Assembly (NCBI GenBank): GCA_025200525.1
Contig: CM045761.1
Span: 101,098,182-101,162,181, forward strand
DNA: 64,000 nucleotides
DNA from: Camellia lanceoleosa
Lineage: Eukaryota; Streptophyta; Magnoliopsida; Ericales; Theaceae
Direction: 5' to 3'
The notes beneath the pieces were generated by a model. That model did not search any database, was not told where the DNA came from, and saw only the letters and a program-made list of their open reading frames with translations. A program made the position numbers and the translations under genes. Shown piece after piece: positions 22,965 through 35,243 of the stretch (the stretch's first letter is position 1; each line of letters starts with the position of its first letter).

Positions 22965-24440
22965 TTGCTAGTTAGGAGCAATCAAAACAATACCTGCTCC
23001 AACTCCTTCATCTGTCTTGGACCCATCAAACATTAGCCTGTAGGGCTCAGTATCTACCATATGGACCTCAAATGGATCTGGTTTGACAGGCAAGCATGGA
23101 TGTTTTACCAAAAAATCTGCTAGAGCCTATCCCTTTACTACTTTTTGTGGCACATATTTAAAGCAATATTCAATTAATGCCAAGATCCATTTGCCTTGTC
23201 TGCCTCTCAATACAAGCCTAGACAACATATATTTTATCACATCAGTTTGTGCCACAACAAACACCTCTGAAGGCAACATATAATGCTTGAGCTTTATGGC
23301 AGAAAAAATATAAAGCCAAACATAACTTCTCAATAGAAGTATACCTAGTTTCAACATCATTCAATCTCTTACTCAAGTAATAGATGGCTTGTTCATGGCC
23401 CATATCATTTTCTTGGGCCAGCAAACATCTAATCGACAAGTCACATGCTGAAATATAAAGTTTCAAAGGCTTCCTAGAAACATGAGGCATGAGTACTGGA
23501 GGACTGGTTAAGTAAGCAAAAGCTTTTTGATGACTTTCCTCGCACTTGAACTGTCTGACTTTAGTTTTACTAAGGGAGAAAACACCAAAGTTTCCCTGGC
23601 TAAATTAGCTATAAATCTTCTTAAGAAATTGACTTTGCCCAGGAAACTTTGCAATTCTCTCTTATTGCTTGGTGGTTTAGCTTCTAGTATAGCCTTGGCT
23701 TTGTTGGCATCCACCTTTATTCCTTTATGATGCACCAAAAATCCTAAGAACTTACCAGCAGTTACCCCAAAGGCACACTTCAAAGGATTCATCTTTAACT
23801 GGTGACTCCTCATCCTTTGAAATGTCTACCTTAGATGATTTAGATGTTCTTCAAATGTGTCAAATTTGACAGCAACATCATCAATGTATACTTTTAAGAA
23901 CTTTCCTATCAAATCATGAAATATAAAATTCATTACTCTTTGACAAGTGGTCCTAGCATTTTTCAAGCCAAAAGGCATCACCACCCACTCAAATCTGCCT
24001 AAAGCTCCAGGGCATTTGAAGGCGGTCTTATGAATGTCATCTAGATTAATGAAAATTTGATTATATCCAACATGCCCACCTATGAATGATAAGGCCTTAC
24101 TCTTGGCTGCTGAATCAACTAATAAATCAGCAATTGGCATAGGATACTCATCCTTTGGAGTTACTAGATTTAAGTTCCTGAAATCTATAGAAACTCTCAA
24201 CTTCCTATTTTTCTTCATGACAGGCACAATATTTGACAGCCATTCCACATATCTGGTCGTCCTAATAAAAACTACTTTCAATAACCTATCAATTTCTTCT
24301 TTGACTAGCAAAGTGACTTCATTAGTCATTCTTCTTGGGGGTTGTTTATGTGGAGTGAAGTTATCTTTTATTGGTAACCTGTGTTCTACTATTGTTCTAT
24401 TTAAACCACGCATTTCCTCATAAGCAATCCATATACTCAT
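22965..24440 (-). pseudogene. Element B reverse transcriptase and first RNase H
   Basis: 24440-23826 carries RT motifs: MRGLNR, RKLRVSIDFRNLN, PMPIADLLVD, KTAFKCPGALGRFEW and the catalytic YIDD in KVYIDDVAVK. 23813-23508 continues the thumb/connection (FLGFLVHHKGI, FLGKVNFLRRFI). 23490-23127 is the first RNase H (GCLLAQE-type region, IYYLSKRL, ETRYTSIEKLC). Frameshifts lie between blocks. The RT active site is intact, yet the frame is broken in at least three places. Confidence 0.87.
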
Positions 24441-25356
24441 ACATCAAGCCAACCAACTTGCCTTTAGTTTCATTAGATAAACTAGCATTTACATAAATTG
24501 GCCTTTTACAGGCCTCAGTGCCTAAGTTGAATTCCTCTAAGGGATCTTGAACATCTGCCTTAAGGTCATCCAACTTAGTAGGAGCAACTCTCAAGTGCTC
24601 TAACTGCACCTCTTTATAACGTAGAGGGCTATTGTCTATTAAACATTCTGCCTATGAACAAAAAGGCATTGACTTAAAATTAAACCTACATGCAAGAAAT
24701 AAATTAAAAAGTCTGGAAAAAGTAGACCTAATTACAAGGGTTGTGGTTGTCTCATCTTGCCTGTCTTCTTCACATGTCTACATCTGCATCTTTCTAATTT
24801 TCTATCATCTCTTCAATCACAAGCCCTTTCTTTTTCTTCATCATGCTTGATTTGGCCAATTCCTGATTTATTTGCTTGAATCCCTCCTGTAATGTGCTTG
24901 AACTCTTCATTGGTTAAGCTTTTCCCTTGAGACTTGGCCTCATCTTAAGCCACTTCAACGGGTCCTAAGTCTTTATCATATAGCATAGCCTCTATATTGT
25001 TAACATTTGTTGCAAAAGGGTTGGCATCTGCCTAATAAATCTACATTTCCTTCTACTCATCCTGTTCATTGCTAGTCAAGAAAAACAAATCTTGATGTAA
25101 AGAAGATGGCACACACCCATTAAGGTGTATCCAGTCTCTTCCCAATAGAACATTGTAGTTAGAAGTGGAATCAATAACACTGATGGTGGTTCTCATCGAC
25201 CTTGAACCAACCTGAAGTTGTATGGCAACAACTCTCATTGCCTTCGATGAGCCTCCAACAAAATTACTTATATTAATGTCAGTAGGTAGCAAGGTCTCCA
25301 TTAACTTGCTTATTGCTTTCAGAGTTTTAGAAGGAAGAATGTTAACTGTAGCTCCA
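24418..25356 (-). pseudogene. Element B protease downstream part and RT linker
   Basis: 25301-25053 is the C-terminal half of an aspartic protease-like domain (VLLGRDWIHL near its end). The segment carrying the catalytic triplet lies across the solo-LTR insertion, at 28691-28824. 24609-24418 is the pre-RT linker. At 24630-25050 only degenerate linker sequence with stops is seen. Confidence 0.7.
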
Positions 25357-28300
25357 TGTAGCTCGCCTTTTTCACACCCCCTTTCGGAAGCTTGAAAGAA
25401 GCCCTACAGTTTGGACTCATGTGATTCTGAATCTAATCTCACAAATACAATGTGAAATTGATAAACACCAAAGAGTCTAAATCCGACAAATTGTTTGAAA
25501 AATTGATTTTGAATAAAAAATGCCAAAATTGGTTGCTTTGCCAAATACAAAGTCACCACCTAAATATTTTATTTTGGAAAAATTTAGGAAACCCATGACT
25601 TGTGCCAAAGGCCACGTGTCCATCATTACCAAGATTGTCTCGGCTCAGGAACTTAGGTACGAGAGGGGAAGGTCATGAATTGAGCACCCCCGTTCGCCCG
25701 ATCAAAGATCGACCTTTACTAATCATGATATGATTTTTATCAACATTATATGCTCTGATTCTGGTTATTAGGCTAGTATTTACTATGTGATGTGCGCACA
25801 CAAGGTATACACTAGTTTGCCCGAATTGGAACAATTCAATTTCATGTTTGTTTTTTGAAAAGAATTTGAATTTGCCACTTTACAAAGTGGGCTTAAAGTT
25901 TGTGAATTTGTCACTTGACGAAGTGGGCTTAAACGTACATTTATTGAATCATTCCAATTCAAGCAACAAGCCTTCATCCACAAGCACTCAAACAATTTAA
26001 CAAGTAAGCACTTAGCCTCATGGAAAGCATGCTAGACATGGCAACAATCACACTCATGCAAGTATGCTAAAGCACTAAAAACTCACCTAGTACTCCAAGC
26101 TAAGATAAAACAAAAGAGTTAGAAAAATATGCATGATACCTAACTATACAAGATGGCTAATGCAACTAAAATAGGCTTGACTACTTAACATGTTATTTGC
26201 ATCAATTTCATAGCATGCGTTTAAACACGTATTCAACGAGGTATTGAAACGACAATTCAGTTAGAATGATGAACCGAGCCTCGGTGTATACAAGACAAAT
26301 GAATGGATGAAAACATACGATATGCTAATTGAAACATGATGCCCCTAATCTAACCATCAAAAGTGGATAAATAAAAAGGAGAAAGATGTGGAGTTAGAGG
26401 ACATACACATTATTACAACATTGATGCCCTCGCACAGGAGAGTCCAAACGAATAAACTAGCTAACTAGCTAACTAAATAAGCTAACTATTACAAACCAAA
26501 GAGAATAATCTAGCCAAGCTACTTAGCTAGTTATTACAACAACAAATAAACTAATTAGTTAACTAATCTAGCTAGCTAACTAAAATAATTACATCATAAC
26601 TAGCTAACTACTTACCTAATTATTACAACAACACAATTGCAATTAATAATTAAACTAAGCAATTAATTACTCTGCCTTGGGAAATGAAAGATGTGGACAT
26701 GCATGCTCGGATTCCACCTGAAAAGACCACCGTTTTGCTCCCGAATGCCTCTGTTTGCACAATTGAACATTTCCAGAACAACTTTGCTTCACCTTACCAA
26801 CACTCTACTGAATTTTGCATCAGTGGCCAGCCGGCCAAAGATGAAGGTTGTTGGCCACCAGTCGGCCATGAGAGTGGTCTACCGACCATCAAAGGTGGTC
26901 TGCCGGCCACCTACCGACCATGAAAAGTGGCCTGCCAACCACTGATGCACAAGTTCATCTTGTTACAACAGAGGACAAACAAAGCATATACAGGGTATTT
27001 TCAAGGATTGTCTGCATAACTCACCTCTCCTTTTCATGGGAAAATCAAAGGAGTAGCAAGCTTTGGTTCACAAACCATCAATGGATGCAATTTCATTACA
27101 TGATGGCTTGTGAAACCAAGTGTGCAAGTTCAATAAATACAAAAGAAGACACAAGCCTCCTCCCTTTCATGAATGATCAAGGGAAGAAGTTGACTTTGGA
27201 GACTTTGAATCAGTTCATCACTAGCAAGTATGAAATAGTTCAAGCTTCCGTGTGTTCAATTAATGTCCGATTGAACATAACCAAATTATTATCTTGCTCA
27301 CTTTTAATTCCAAGTTTTTAGTTACTCATTTTAACTTACCAAGCATTCTTTAACCAATTAAGTCCATTGGTGAGTTGAGTCCTCTAAAAGGGAAGGAAAT
27401 GTCAAATAAAGGGTAGTTTAAGGCAAGAGAGAGGTGTCATGTCGTTGATAATGAACCTCTAAAAGAGGATTAAACCATTAAGCATAGATCTCAATCTCAA
27501 GCTTAAACAATCCCAAGGTTGAAATAACCCTCAAAGCAAACAAAGAGTGAAGAAATGAGGGAGGTTGCAGAGATTATGCCTGCTAAAATTAAGTGAGAAA
27601 AGCACTAAAACAATGCAATCAACTCAAACAAGTGGTTTCTAAAGGCCTAAAACACCAAGCTTGTGAGGACACTTACACTAGAAGCATGCAAAACAAGACT
27701 CAAATGCAACAACCAGCCCAAAACAGAGGCAAAATAGTCTAAAACAAGTCCTAGAACATGCTGGAATTGAGCTAAAAAAGTCTAGATTAACATGCTAAAA
27801 CATGGCACAACCTAGGCTAGTAAGCAAGACATAAGGAAGGGAGGCTAACCCCTACAAATTTGGAATTCAAAACATGATTTTGGCCACTAAAATAGCTCTG
27901 AAAATTAGTGTTTAAAAGCATGAAAAAAGATAGTAAAAGGGTGGGAAACACAAGGGCAAAGGCCTCCAAATCAAGGTACAAAGAAGGCCTATCAACCCAT
28001 CAACCTTTAATGGCCTTAAACCCAAGCTTCAGCCCAAAAAACACAAAGTTTTGACAGCCCAAAATAATGGAAAAACAGTAGGAATAGAAGTAAATAAAAC
28101 AAAGTTACGAGCAAAGTCTTATACCTTTGAAGAGAAGAGCAACTCCAAGTAACAAAACCAAGCAAACAAACCCGTCTAGAGCTCAAACCAAGGCCAAAAG
28201 TACCTTAGCTCAAAGATGGTGAGATTAGATTAAGGGTGTATAGGTAAAGGTTAAGGAATTATAGGCAAAAGTGTAGAGAATTTCTAGAGAGAGGAAAATT

Positions 28301-28690
28301 TTTGAGTTCAAAATTTTCTAACCTTCTACAAGAGAGAGGGGGTCCCTATATATAGAAAACATGAAATTATCTCAAGGAGATCCAGCCCTACACGTGGGTG
28401 AAGATGGGTGCATCTGTGCAAACAGCTGGCACAACTAGCATAAAATATCTACAAAATACACTAGTGGTCGGCCTACAATCAGTGGTGGCCGGCAGGCCAC
28501 CAGAGGTTGCAGGTTGGAAAGGCCAAGGCATGGTCCAAAAATGAGACAAAAATGGTGTAGGGTTTGAAAGGTTCAAAGTTGTGGCATTCCGCTGAGGACT
28601 TCGAGCACTGGACGAGCAAACAGACTCATCATTAGGTGTGCATGCGAGGACGTCCAAGTCGTAAGGGCCGTCAAAAATGGGGTGTTGACA
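25357..28690 (-). mobile_element. Family-D solo LTR, 3334 bp, inside element B protease
   Basis: On minus it starts TGTCAACACCCC (28690 down) and ends GAGCTACA (25357). It is flanked by perfect CTCCA duplications at 25352-25356 and 28691-28695. Element B protease coding reads straight across once the insert and one CTCCA are removed, which proves the boundaries. A minus-strand TATA-like CTATATATAG at 28345-28354 follows a U3 with repeated GGCCGGC/GCCGGCC-type text. It also has CTAGCTAACTA-rich repeats (26450-26620). The + ORF of 133 codons at 26920-27321 lies inside the LTR and has no recognisable family. Confidence 0.9.
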
Positions 28691-28829
28691 CTCCATTATC
28701 CACCAACACTCTGTCGACTAGGACTCCATCTAAATGGGCCCTTATATATAGTGGCCTTAAGTGCTTGATTAACTTTTCTTCAGGCTTTTGTAGCACCACA
28801 TTTTTGCCATCGACTAAATTAACCACCTT
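28691..28829 (-). pseudogene. Element B protease active-site fragment between insertions
   Basis: About 139 bp of element B trapped between the solo LTR and element C. On minus it encodes GVLVDRVLVDNG, where the retroviral-type protease DTG/DSG triplet reads DNG. It continues at 25356 on one side and at 40978 on the other. Confidence 0.8.
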
Positions 28830-30207
28830 TATAGCGATTTTGGTTTGGACCCAACCCATTTAATGTTTTGGATCTGGGTTTCATTGTCATATATAGTTAT
28901 CCATGTCTTGTTTCCCTTTATATCTATTTGAGTTTGGCTTTGGGATGTGTTGATTGCGTTGGGAACAAGTTGGTAGCTTGTTTTTCAAAATTTTGTTGCC
29001 TAGATTTTTGTTCCTTTGCTCGAGCACCACTTCTTATGCTCGAGCAGTCTTTGGGAACCTCCAGTACTTTTGTAGGTTTGCAAAAATCTTGGGAGTTTGT
29101 ATTCTTCGATCAAGTGAAGCTTCTTGTGCTCGAGCGACGGCCTCTGTCTGTAAAACTACTAGGAGTTTGTATTTTATGCTCGAGCAAACCTTCTTGCACT
29201 CGAGCGGTAAAACTTATTGTGTGTGGTTGTTCGAGCGACATATCTTGCGCTCGAGCGAACTGTGCGTATATCAAATCGCAGAACCACCTTTTTGGGTCAC
29301 TTTTTCATTGCATTCTCTCTCTCTAAACATTCGAAAAACCTAGATCTAAACACACTCTCTCTAAAACTTACATTCTCTCTACAAAATACTATGATCTAGT
29401 GATTTCTTCACCCTACTCCCTTTGATAAAAAGGTAGAACACTTCATGGGCTCTCTTTTCATCTGAACAAAAGTGGATTTCGGCTTCTTTGAGGTTTCTCC
29501 ACTCTCTCCTTGGTCTTCTAACTTCGAGATAGGGATTTTTTTGCACCTTTTATGAGTTTTAACTTAGTCATTTGTGATTTCTAAACAACATTGTGATTTT
29601 AGGAATTTTTGGAACAAATCTTGGGTTTGGGTAAAGAAAATCAAAAGAGGGGTTTTCATAAGGATTCTTGGGAATGATTATGGTATTGGAAATAATGTTG
29701 AGTTAGGTAGAAATGGTTAATTTTGATACTTGGGGTTGATTGTGGAAAGAAAATGAATTTTACCCCAAATGCCTCAAATATTGGTTTTGTATAAATGATG
29801 AAATTGATGTTCAAATTGCGAAATTGGATTGATATTGTTGAGGATGGTAGAGTTGGATATGTATTATCACTCACCACTTGAAATTTAAAAAGTTTATCTT
29901 TATGAAATATAAATTATCTGTTTTGGGCTATCGGTGGAGGATAGCTATGATTGTTGTAGAAATTACATAAAAAATAGGGAAAATTGAAACTATTTTTCTC
30001 ATTCATCGCATCAGATATTATTTCATGTTTATACATTGCAAATATATATTGATTTGAGAAAATGGGTGACTCTGGAAAGGAATTGTTATTACATCGAATA
30101 AATTGGCCTGTATGTCTAAGGTGAAAGTCCTGAAAACTACACGTATACATGGGTACCAATCCCGCAGACGAAATATCCATAAAATGACAATAGTAGTGCT
30201 TATATAG

Positions 30208-33200
30208 TGTAGACACCCCATTTTTGATCGTCCTTAAGACTTGGACGTCATCGTTTGAACACTCGATGATCATCCCTGTTCGTGTTCGTCTTGAGTTCTT
30301 GGAGGTTTCGGCCGCGTGCTTTGCCTCAAGACCTGTCGACTTCTGTTTTTGCTTCTGGGGACAGGGAATGGCTTGATTGGACATCCCCACACCTCACCGG
30401 CCATGGCTTGAGGCCACCGGCCTTGTTTCTTTGCCACCGGCCACTATTGGTGGTCAGTCGACACCTTTGGTGGCCGGTCGACATCTTTTGTGGTCGGTCG
30501 GCCATCCTTGTTGGCCGATTGGCCACTTTTTCTGGCCGGGACCCCTTGTTTTAGCTTCTTAAGGAAGCTTGAACCTTTTGAACCCTTGGTTTAGCTTCTC
30601 CAAGAAGCTTGAACCTTTTACACCCTTGGTTTAGCTTCTTGAGGAAGCTTGAACCTTTTGAACCCTTGGTTTAGCTTCTCCAAGAAGCTTGAACCTTTTG
30701 CACCCTTGGTTTTAGCTTCTTGAGGAAGCTTGAACCTTTTGAATCTTTGTTCTAGCTTCTCCAAGAAGCTTGAACCCTTGTCTAGCTTCTCCAAGAAGCT
30801 TGGCCCTTTTGCTCCAAGCTTCTAAAAGAAGCTTGACCCTTTTGCTTAGCTTCCCTTAGAAGCTTGCCCCCTTTGACCCTTTGTATGTTAGCTTCTCTTA
30901 GAAGCTTGGCACCTTGCCTTGGCCTATATAAGGAGAGCCTCTCCTTCCATTTGAGGGGTTGAAAAATCTGATATATAAGATATATATATATGTATATCAC
31001 TCTCTCTCTATATCTCCCTCTTTCTCTACATTTGTGTGGGTTAGAAGGTTCAAAAGGGTCTAGTTCTTGCACCTTTGCACACCAACTCTTGGCCTAACAC
31101 CTCCATCATCAACCTAAGGATCTTGGAGGCCATTTTCAGAGACTAAGGGACTGTTTTGTTGGACCAAGAAGCTGCTGTCCCCTCTTGGCTACAAGGGTAA
31201 TCTCTTTTTCCTCTTTATTTTCCGTTTTTGCACATACTTTTAGCTTATCTTGCAAGCATATTTGGGCTTTGTCATAAACCAAAAAAAGTCTTATTTTGAG
31301 CTCCTTTTGAAGTTTGTTTAAGATCAATTTTGTGTTTGGGATTGTTTACCCCCTCTTAGGCCTTGTTTGGCCCCATTTTTGTGCTATTTTGGTGAGCTTC
31401 GGGACCACCTTGTTTGGGCCTCCTCACCCCTAAAATCTTGAGGGATTTCAGTAGTGAGGATGGTGGTTTAAGGTCCTAAGAAGGAGAGGGCCATCACCTC
31501 TCCTTGTTGCCTTCAATATGTGCCATTTTAGCCTCATGTGTGAGCACCATTTTTAAGTTCATGTTGGCCATGTCTTAAGTGTTATTTGTGCTTATTTTTC
31601 CATGATATAGCACTATTTTCAATTGGTTTAGACACACCATGCTTGCTTTGCATACTTGTCTTGTAATGCCATGAAATTGCCTTGACATGTATCTAGCATT
31701 TAGACCACTATGCTTACTTGTTTTGGCTTGGCTTTGTGAAGCTTTTATGCATGTTTTAGTGTGCTTGAGGACTGTTTTTGGTTGTTTGGGTCATCCATGA
31801 TTTCCTTTGTATAGCTACCATGTAATCCCCCTTGTAGGCCTTGATTGTTGACCCCTCTAGCATGCTTCACTTGCACTATTTTAGTGATTTGGTGTCACTT
31901 ATAATGTCATTTCAGTCCTCATAGCATGCTTGTATGCTTGCATTTGATGCTCTTTAATGCTTAAGTGTTGGGCCATGTTTGCATGCATTGTTTGTGTGTG
32001 TATTTGCCTCCATTCCATAGCATTTTGGCTTCCTATTTAGACATGGCCGAGGCTTGTCCATATTGGTCTAAGTCCACATTTCGCATGTTGTTCAAATATG
32101 GTCACATTGCTACATGCTTGCATGCTTCAGTTGCATAATGTTTTGCATGCTCATTACTTGGATTGTTGACACATGCTTAGCCATATTGCATTTTGTTGCA
32201 TGCTTCCCCCATGTTCATGTTTGCATACTTGCCTCCATGCTCATGTTGCATACTTAGCGCACATGCTTAGGTTGCATTTGGCATGCATGCCTTGCCTCTT
32301 GATTAACCATGATTGAGGTTGGGCCTTTTGTTTGTTTGTATGCATTTCATTCCATATTGAGTTGCACACTTGGCTCCTCAGGCCACCATGCATTGAAATG
32401 CATGATTGGTGGTCCGAGAGTCAAGAACCATACTCCCTTGAGTCTTAAACATGATAAGGAGTGGGTTGGTGCATACATTTGCTTGAAATGCATTCCCATG
32501 CCATGTTTTGCCCTCTGCTGCTGTCAAAACATGTTTCTACAGGAAGATTTGGCCGGCCGACCATTCTTAGTGCTGACCGACCAAATATGGATAGCCAAGA
32601 GCTATACTAATGGTCGATGACCATTCCCAATGGCCGGTGATGATTCCACTTGGTTGGTGGTGCTCTACAGTGTCCATGGAGCATACCTTAGGAGTTGTGC
32701 AATTTTCAGAGGAGCAGAGCAAGGAAAACAGAGGCAACATGTGTCATGGCGATGGATTTCCGGGCGATATGGATCGAGCATGCATCATCTCATCATTCCG
32801 CGGCGGGGCCGTGGCCATCTTCCTTTTTTTAGTTAATTTGTTAATTAATTAGAAGTTTTGTAATATTTAATTAGCTAGAGTAGTTAATTATTTATTTGTT
32901 TTGTAATATTTATTCGGACCCTTCGAGCGAGGGCAATTGTGTAATAAGTGTGTGTGAGTGTGTGCATGTCTTCCAACCCCACGTCTTTCTTCCCTTTTAT
33001 TTACTAGCTTTTGATGGTTAGTTTAGGGCATGTTTCAATTAGCATACTCATGATAGCATGTTTGCATCCATTCATTCGTTTGCATGCACCGGGCTCAGCG
33101 CATCATACTAACTGCATTGTATTTCAATTCCAAGTTGAATACGTGTTAGTTATAGCATCATCATATGCCATCCATAGATTAGCCGAGCCTATTGGAGCTG

Positions 33201-33247
33201 CATCTTGCATGTGTTGCATTAGCCATCTTAACATGAACTAGGATCAT
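30208..33247 (+). mobile_element. Family-D LTR, 3'-truncated, in element C left LTR
   Basis: Starts TGTAGACACCCCATTTTTGATC and follows the copy at 25357-28690 (opposite strand) through the U3, a TATA-like TATATAAG (30925-30932) and the TTGATGGTTAG-TTAGGG and TTGCATTAGCCATCTT segments. It breaks off at about 33247, without the last 0.7 kb that the other copy has. The right LTR of element C shows the empty site TATAG|CCTACG, but no second TATAG follows here. A deletion therefore removed the LTR end together with about 215 bp of its host. Confidence 0.75.
30553..30907 (+). repeat. Array of ten palindromic hairpin units upstream of a TATA box
   Basis: Ten irregular units of about 30-45 bp, each with a near-perfect palindrome of the form AGCTTCTCCAAGAAGCTT, AGCTTCTTGAGGAAGCTT or AGCTTCTCTTAGAAGCTT. 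They are separated by spacers such as GAACCTTTTGAACCC. The last unit ends about 17 bp before the TATA-like site at 30925. The array is not present in the family-D copy at 25357-28690. It lies in U3, where enhancers of LTR promoters usually sit. Confidence 0.85.
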
Positions 33248-33685
33248 GTATGGCATATATTGTGTTGGATTATTTCTACTGGGCATTAGCTCACCCTATG
33301 TGGGAAAACATTTCAGGTGCTGATGATATATGCCAAGGCAATAGCTTGGGAGGACTTGGAGCAAGAGTTTCATTTTGTTATATTCATTTTTTGTATAAGC
33401 CAAGGGCTTTATGTGTATGGGACTCAAACTCCACTTTTGTTGTAACCAAGCATTGTCTTGGAAAGTTGTAAGCCTTTGGGGCATTTATTATCTATTTTAT
33501 TTTCAGATCTTATCTCATGTTGTAACATATGCTATAGATTCAGAGATAGGCTTATGAATGTATATCTGCATATGTCACTCTTTTGTAAACTCAATTGGAA
33601 TCAATGAAAGATAATTATTTATGTTAGTGTGGTTATTTAATGTATACAATGGTTGGTATATTGCCTATTATTTCGGGGCGTTGCA

Positions 33686-34088
33686 ACTTGGTATTAGAGT
33701 GTACCGGGTTTGAATACTTTGGCTATGTGGAAAGTGGTTATTACCACAATGGGTTTGTCTCGCTTGGCAAAGATATTTGTATGCATGGTATGCTTATCTG
33801 ATAACATGCTTCTGTGGTTATATGGGTATAAGATTTAGTTCCTAAGCTATTGATTGGATCTACGGGTTTCTAGAAGTCCTATTAGAAGAGCACTTGATCA
33901 CTGCTGTTTCTAATTGGAACTTTGGCAATGCCACGGGACGACCATTATCTAGGAAGGAAATTCATATGTGTTTATGTGACTACGTGCTTATATGGAGTGA
34001 ATTATTGTTGTCCACCGCATTAGGATGTGAGTGAGTTAGCTTCGGCACATTTGTAAATGTGCTAATCTCTTTTATTTATTTCATTAGG
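33686..34088 (+). other. Element C primer-binding site and leader
   Basis: Just inside the LTR, 33689-33700 reads TGGTATTAGAGT, the initiator-tRNA-Met site TGGTATCAGAGC with two C-to-T changes. The rest, up to the gag ATG at 34089, is an untranslated leader with no other feature. Confidence 0.82.
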
Positions 34089-35243
34089 ATGTCAGGACGT
34101 GGACGTGGTGGTAGGCGTGGTAGGCCTAGAAGGCATGAGGTGCCTTTATTGGATGAGATTCTGGCACAAAAGGAGGGGGTTGGTCAAGCCAATATAACCA
34201 AACTAGTTGGTTAGCAGGCCATGGGTGCTTTGGCCCGTGAAATAGCCGGAGCTTTGCGAGAATCTATGGACATTCTTAGGGTTGAGAATCAGGTCCAAGC
34301 CTAAGTTACTGAGGCAGGGCCATCGTTCTTAAAAAGGGAGTTCTTTTGGTCCAATCCGTACGAGTTTTTGGGTGATCCTAAGGAGCCACTAAAGGTGGAT
34401 GAGTGGTTAAAGCAGATGGTGAAGACGTTTGAGATACTTGGCATCAAAGATGATGGGTTGAGAGTGACCTTGGCATCCTTCCAACTGAAGGAAGATGCGG
34501 GTCAATGGTGAAAGTATGCGCGTGAGCGCATTGGAGTGACTTGGGAGGCTTTTGTCAACACCTTCCAAGAGAAGTTCTTGCCTCCCACTACTGGGGACAA
34601 GTTAAGAGACCAATTTCTAAAGCTCAAGCAGCTTAGTTTGCTAGTAGCTGAGTTTGAGGTAGCTTTCACAAGCTCTAGATTTGCGCCAGAACTCGTGGTG
34701 ACAGAGGAACACCATTGTATCGAGTTCGCGAAGAGGTTGAGGATTGGGCTCCATTTCAAAGTAGTTGGGTCGATGATTAGGGACTACGAACGCCTTGTGA
34801 AGGTGGCGGCTCATCTTGAGACTGTAGTTTAGGCAGAAGAGGAGCGGATGAGGGGCTCCAAGAGGAGTCAGGAGGTTTAGAAGGAGAGTCGGAACAATAA
34901 GAGGCAGAGAGGTCCTGCTCCACAATAGTCCCAGGCTGCACATTCCAGATTCACATTTCCTATGCCGAGTTCGGGTTCAGGAAGGGGAAATCAAGGAGGC
35001 TTCTCTTGTTTCAAGTGTGGCCAGTTAGGTCATAAGTTACCAGGTTGCCTACAGAGAGGAGGAGGGCAACAGTCTGCACCGCTTGTGGCTCGTTCTCAAA
35101 GCCAGAGTTAGAGGAGAGGGCAGTCGCCTACTTGTTATCAGTGTGGGCAGTTAGGGCATGTGAGGAGATTTTGCCCCCAGTCAGGTGGCACAGCTAGTGC
35201 GTCTGGTTCACAGAGCCACCAGCCTACACAATTAGCATAAGCA
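34089..35243 (+). pseudogene. Element C gag with two zinc knuckles
   Basis: Starts MSGRGRGGRRGRPRR and contains a retrotransposon gag core (FLGDPKEPLKVDEW, WEAFVNTFQEKF) and two intact CX2CX4HX4C knuckles: CFKCGQLGHKLPGC (from 35007) and CYQCGQLGHVRRFC (from 35133). At least eight stops interrupt a single unbroken frame, most of them TAG or TAA at expected Gln positions or TGA at an expected Trp. It can no longer make a full Gag. Confidence 0.88.

Larger units (their letters stand above)
28830..33685 (+). repeat. Element C left (5') LTR, containing a family-D insertion
   Basis: 28830-30207 matches 38974-40328 and 33249-33685 matches 40544-40972. Between them lie a family-D LTR (30208-33247) and a loss of about 215 bp present in the right LTR. 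It starts TATAGCG and ends GTTGCA. U3 contains seven copies of a GCTCGAGC-like palindrome at about 29018-29262. Confidence 0.85.

Noticed and set aside
26920..27321. 133-codon + strand ORF
   Set aside because: It lies inside the precisely bounded 3334-bp solo LTR, has no recognisable domain, and long LTRs of this kind contain chance ORFs.
28868..29343. Two overlapping + ORFs (152 and 129 codons) in element C left LTR
   Set aside because: They lie wholly within the LTR U3, are absent as open frames from the right LTR, and have no domain.
30782..31072. 96-codon minus ORF with repeated KLLREA-like text
   Set aside because: Translation of the palindromic HindIII-site array and U3 sequence of a family-D LTR, not a gene.
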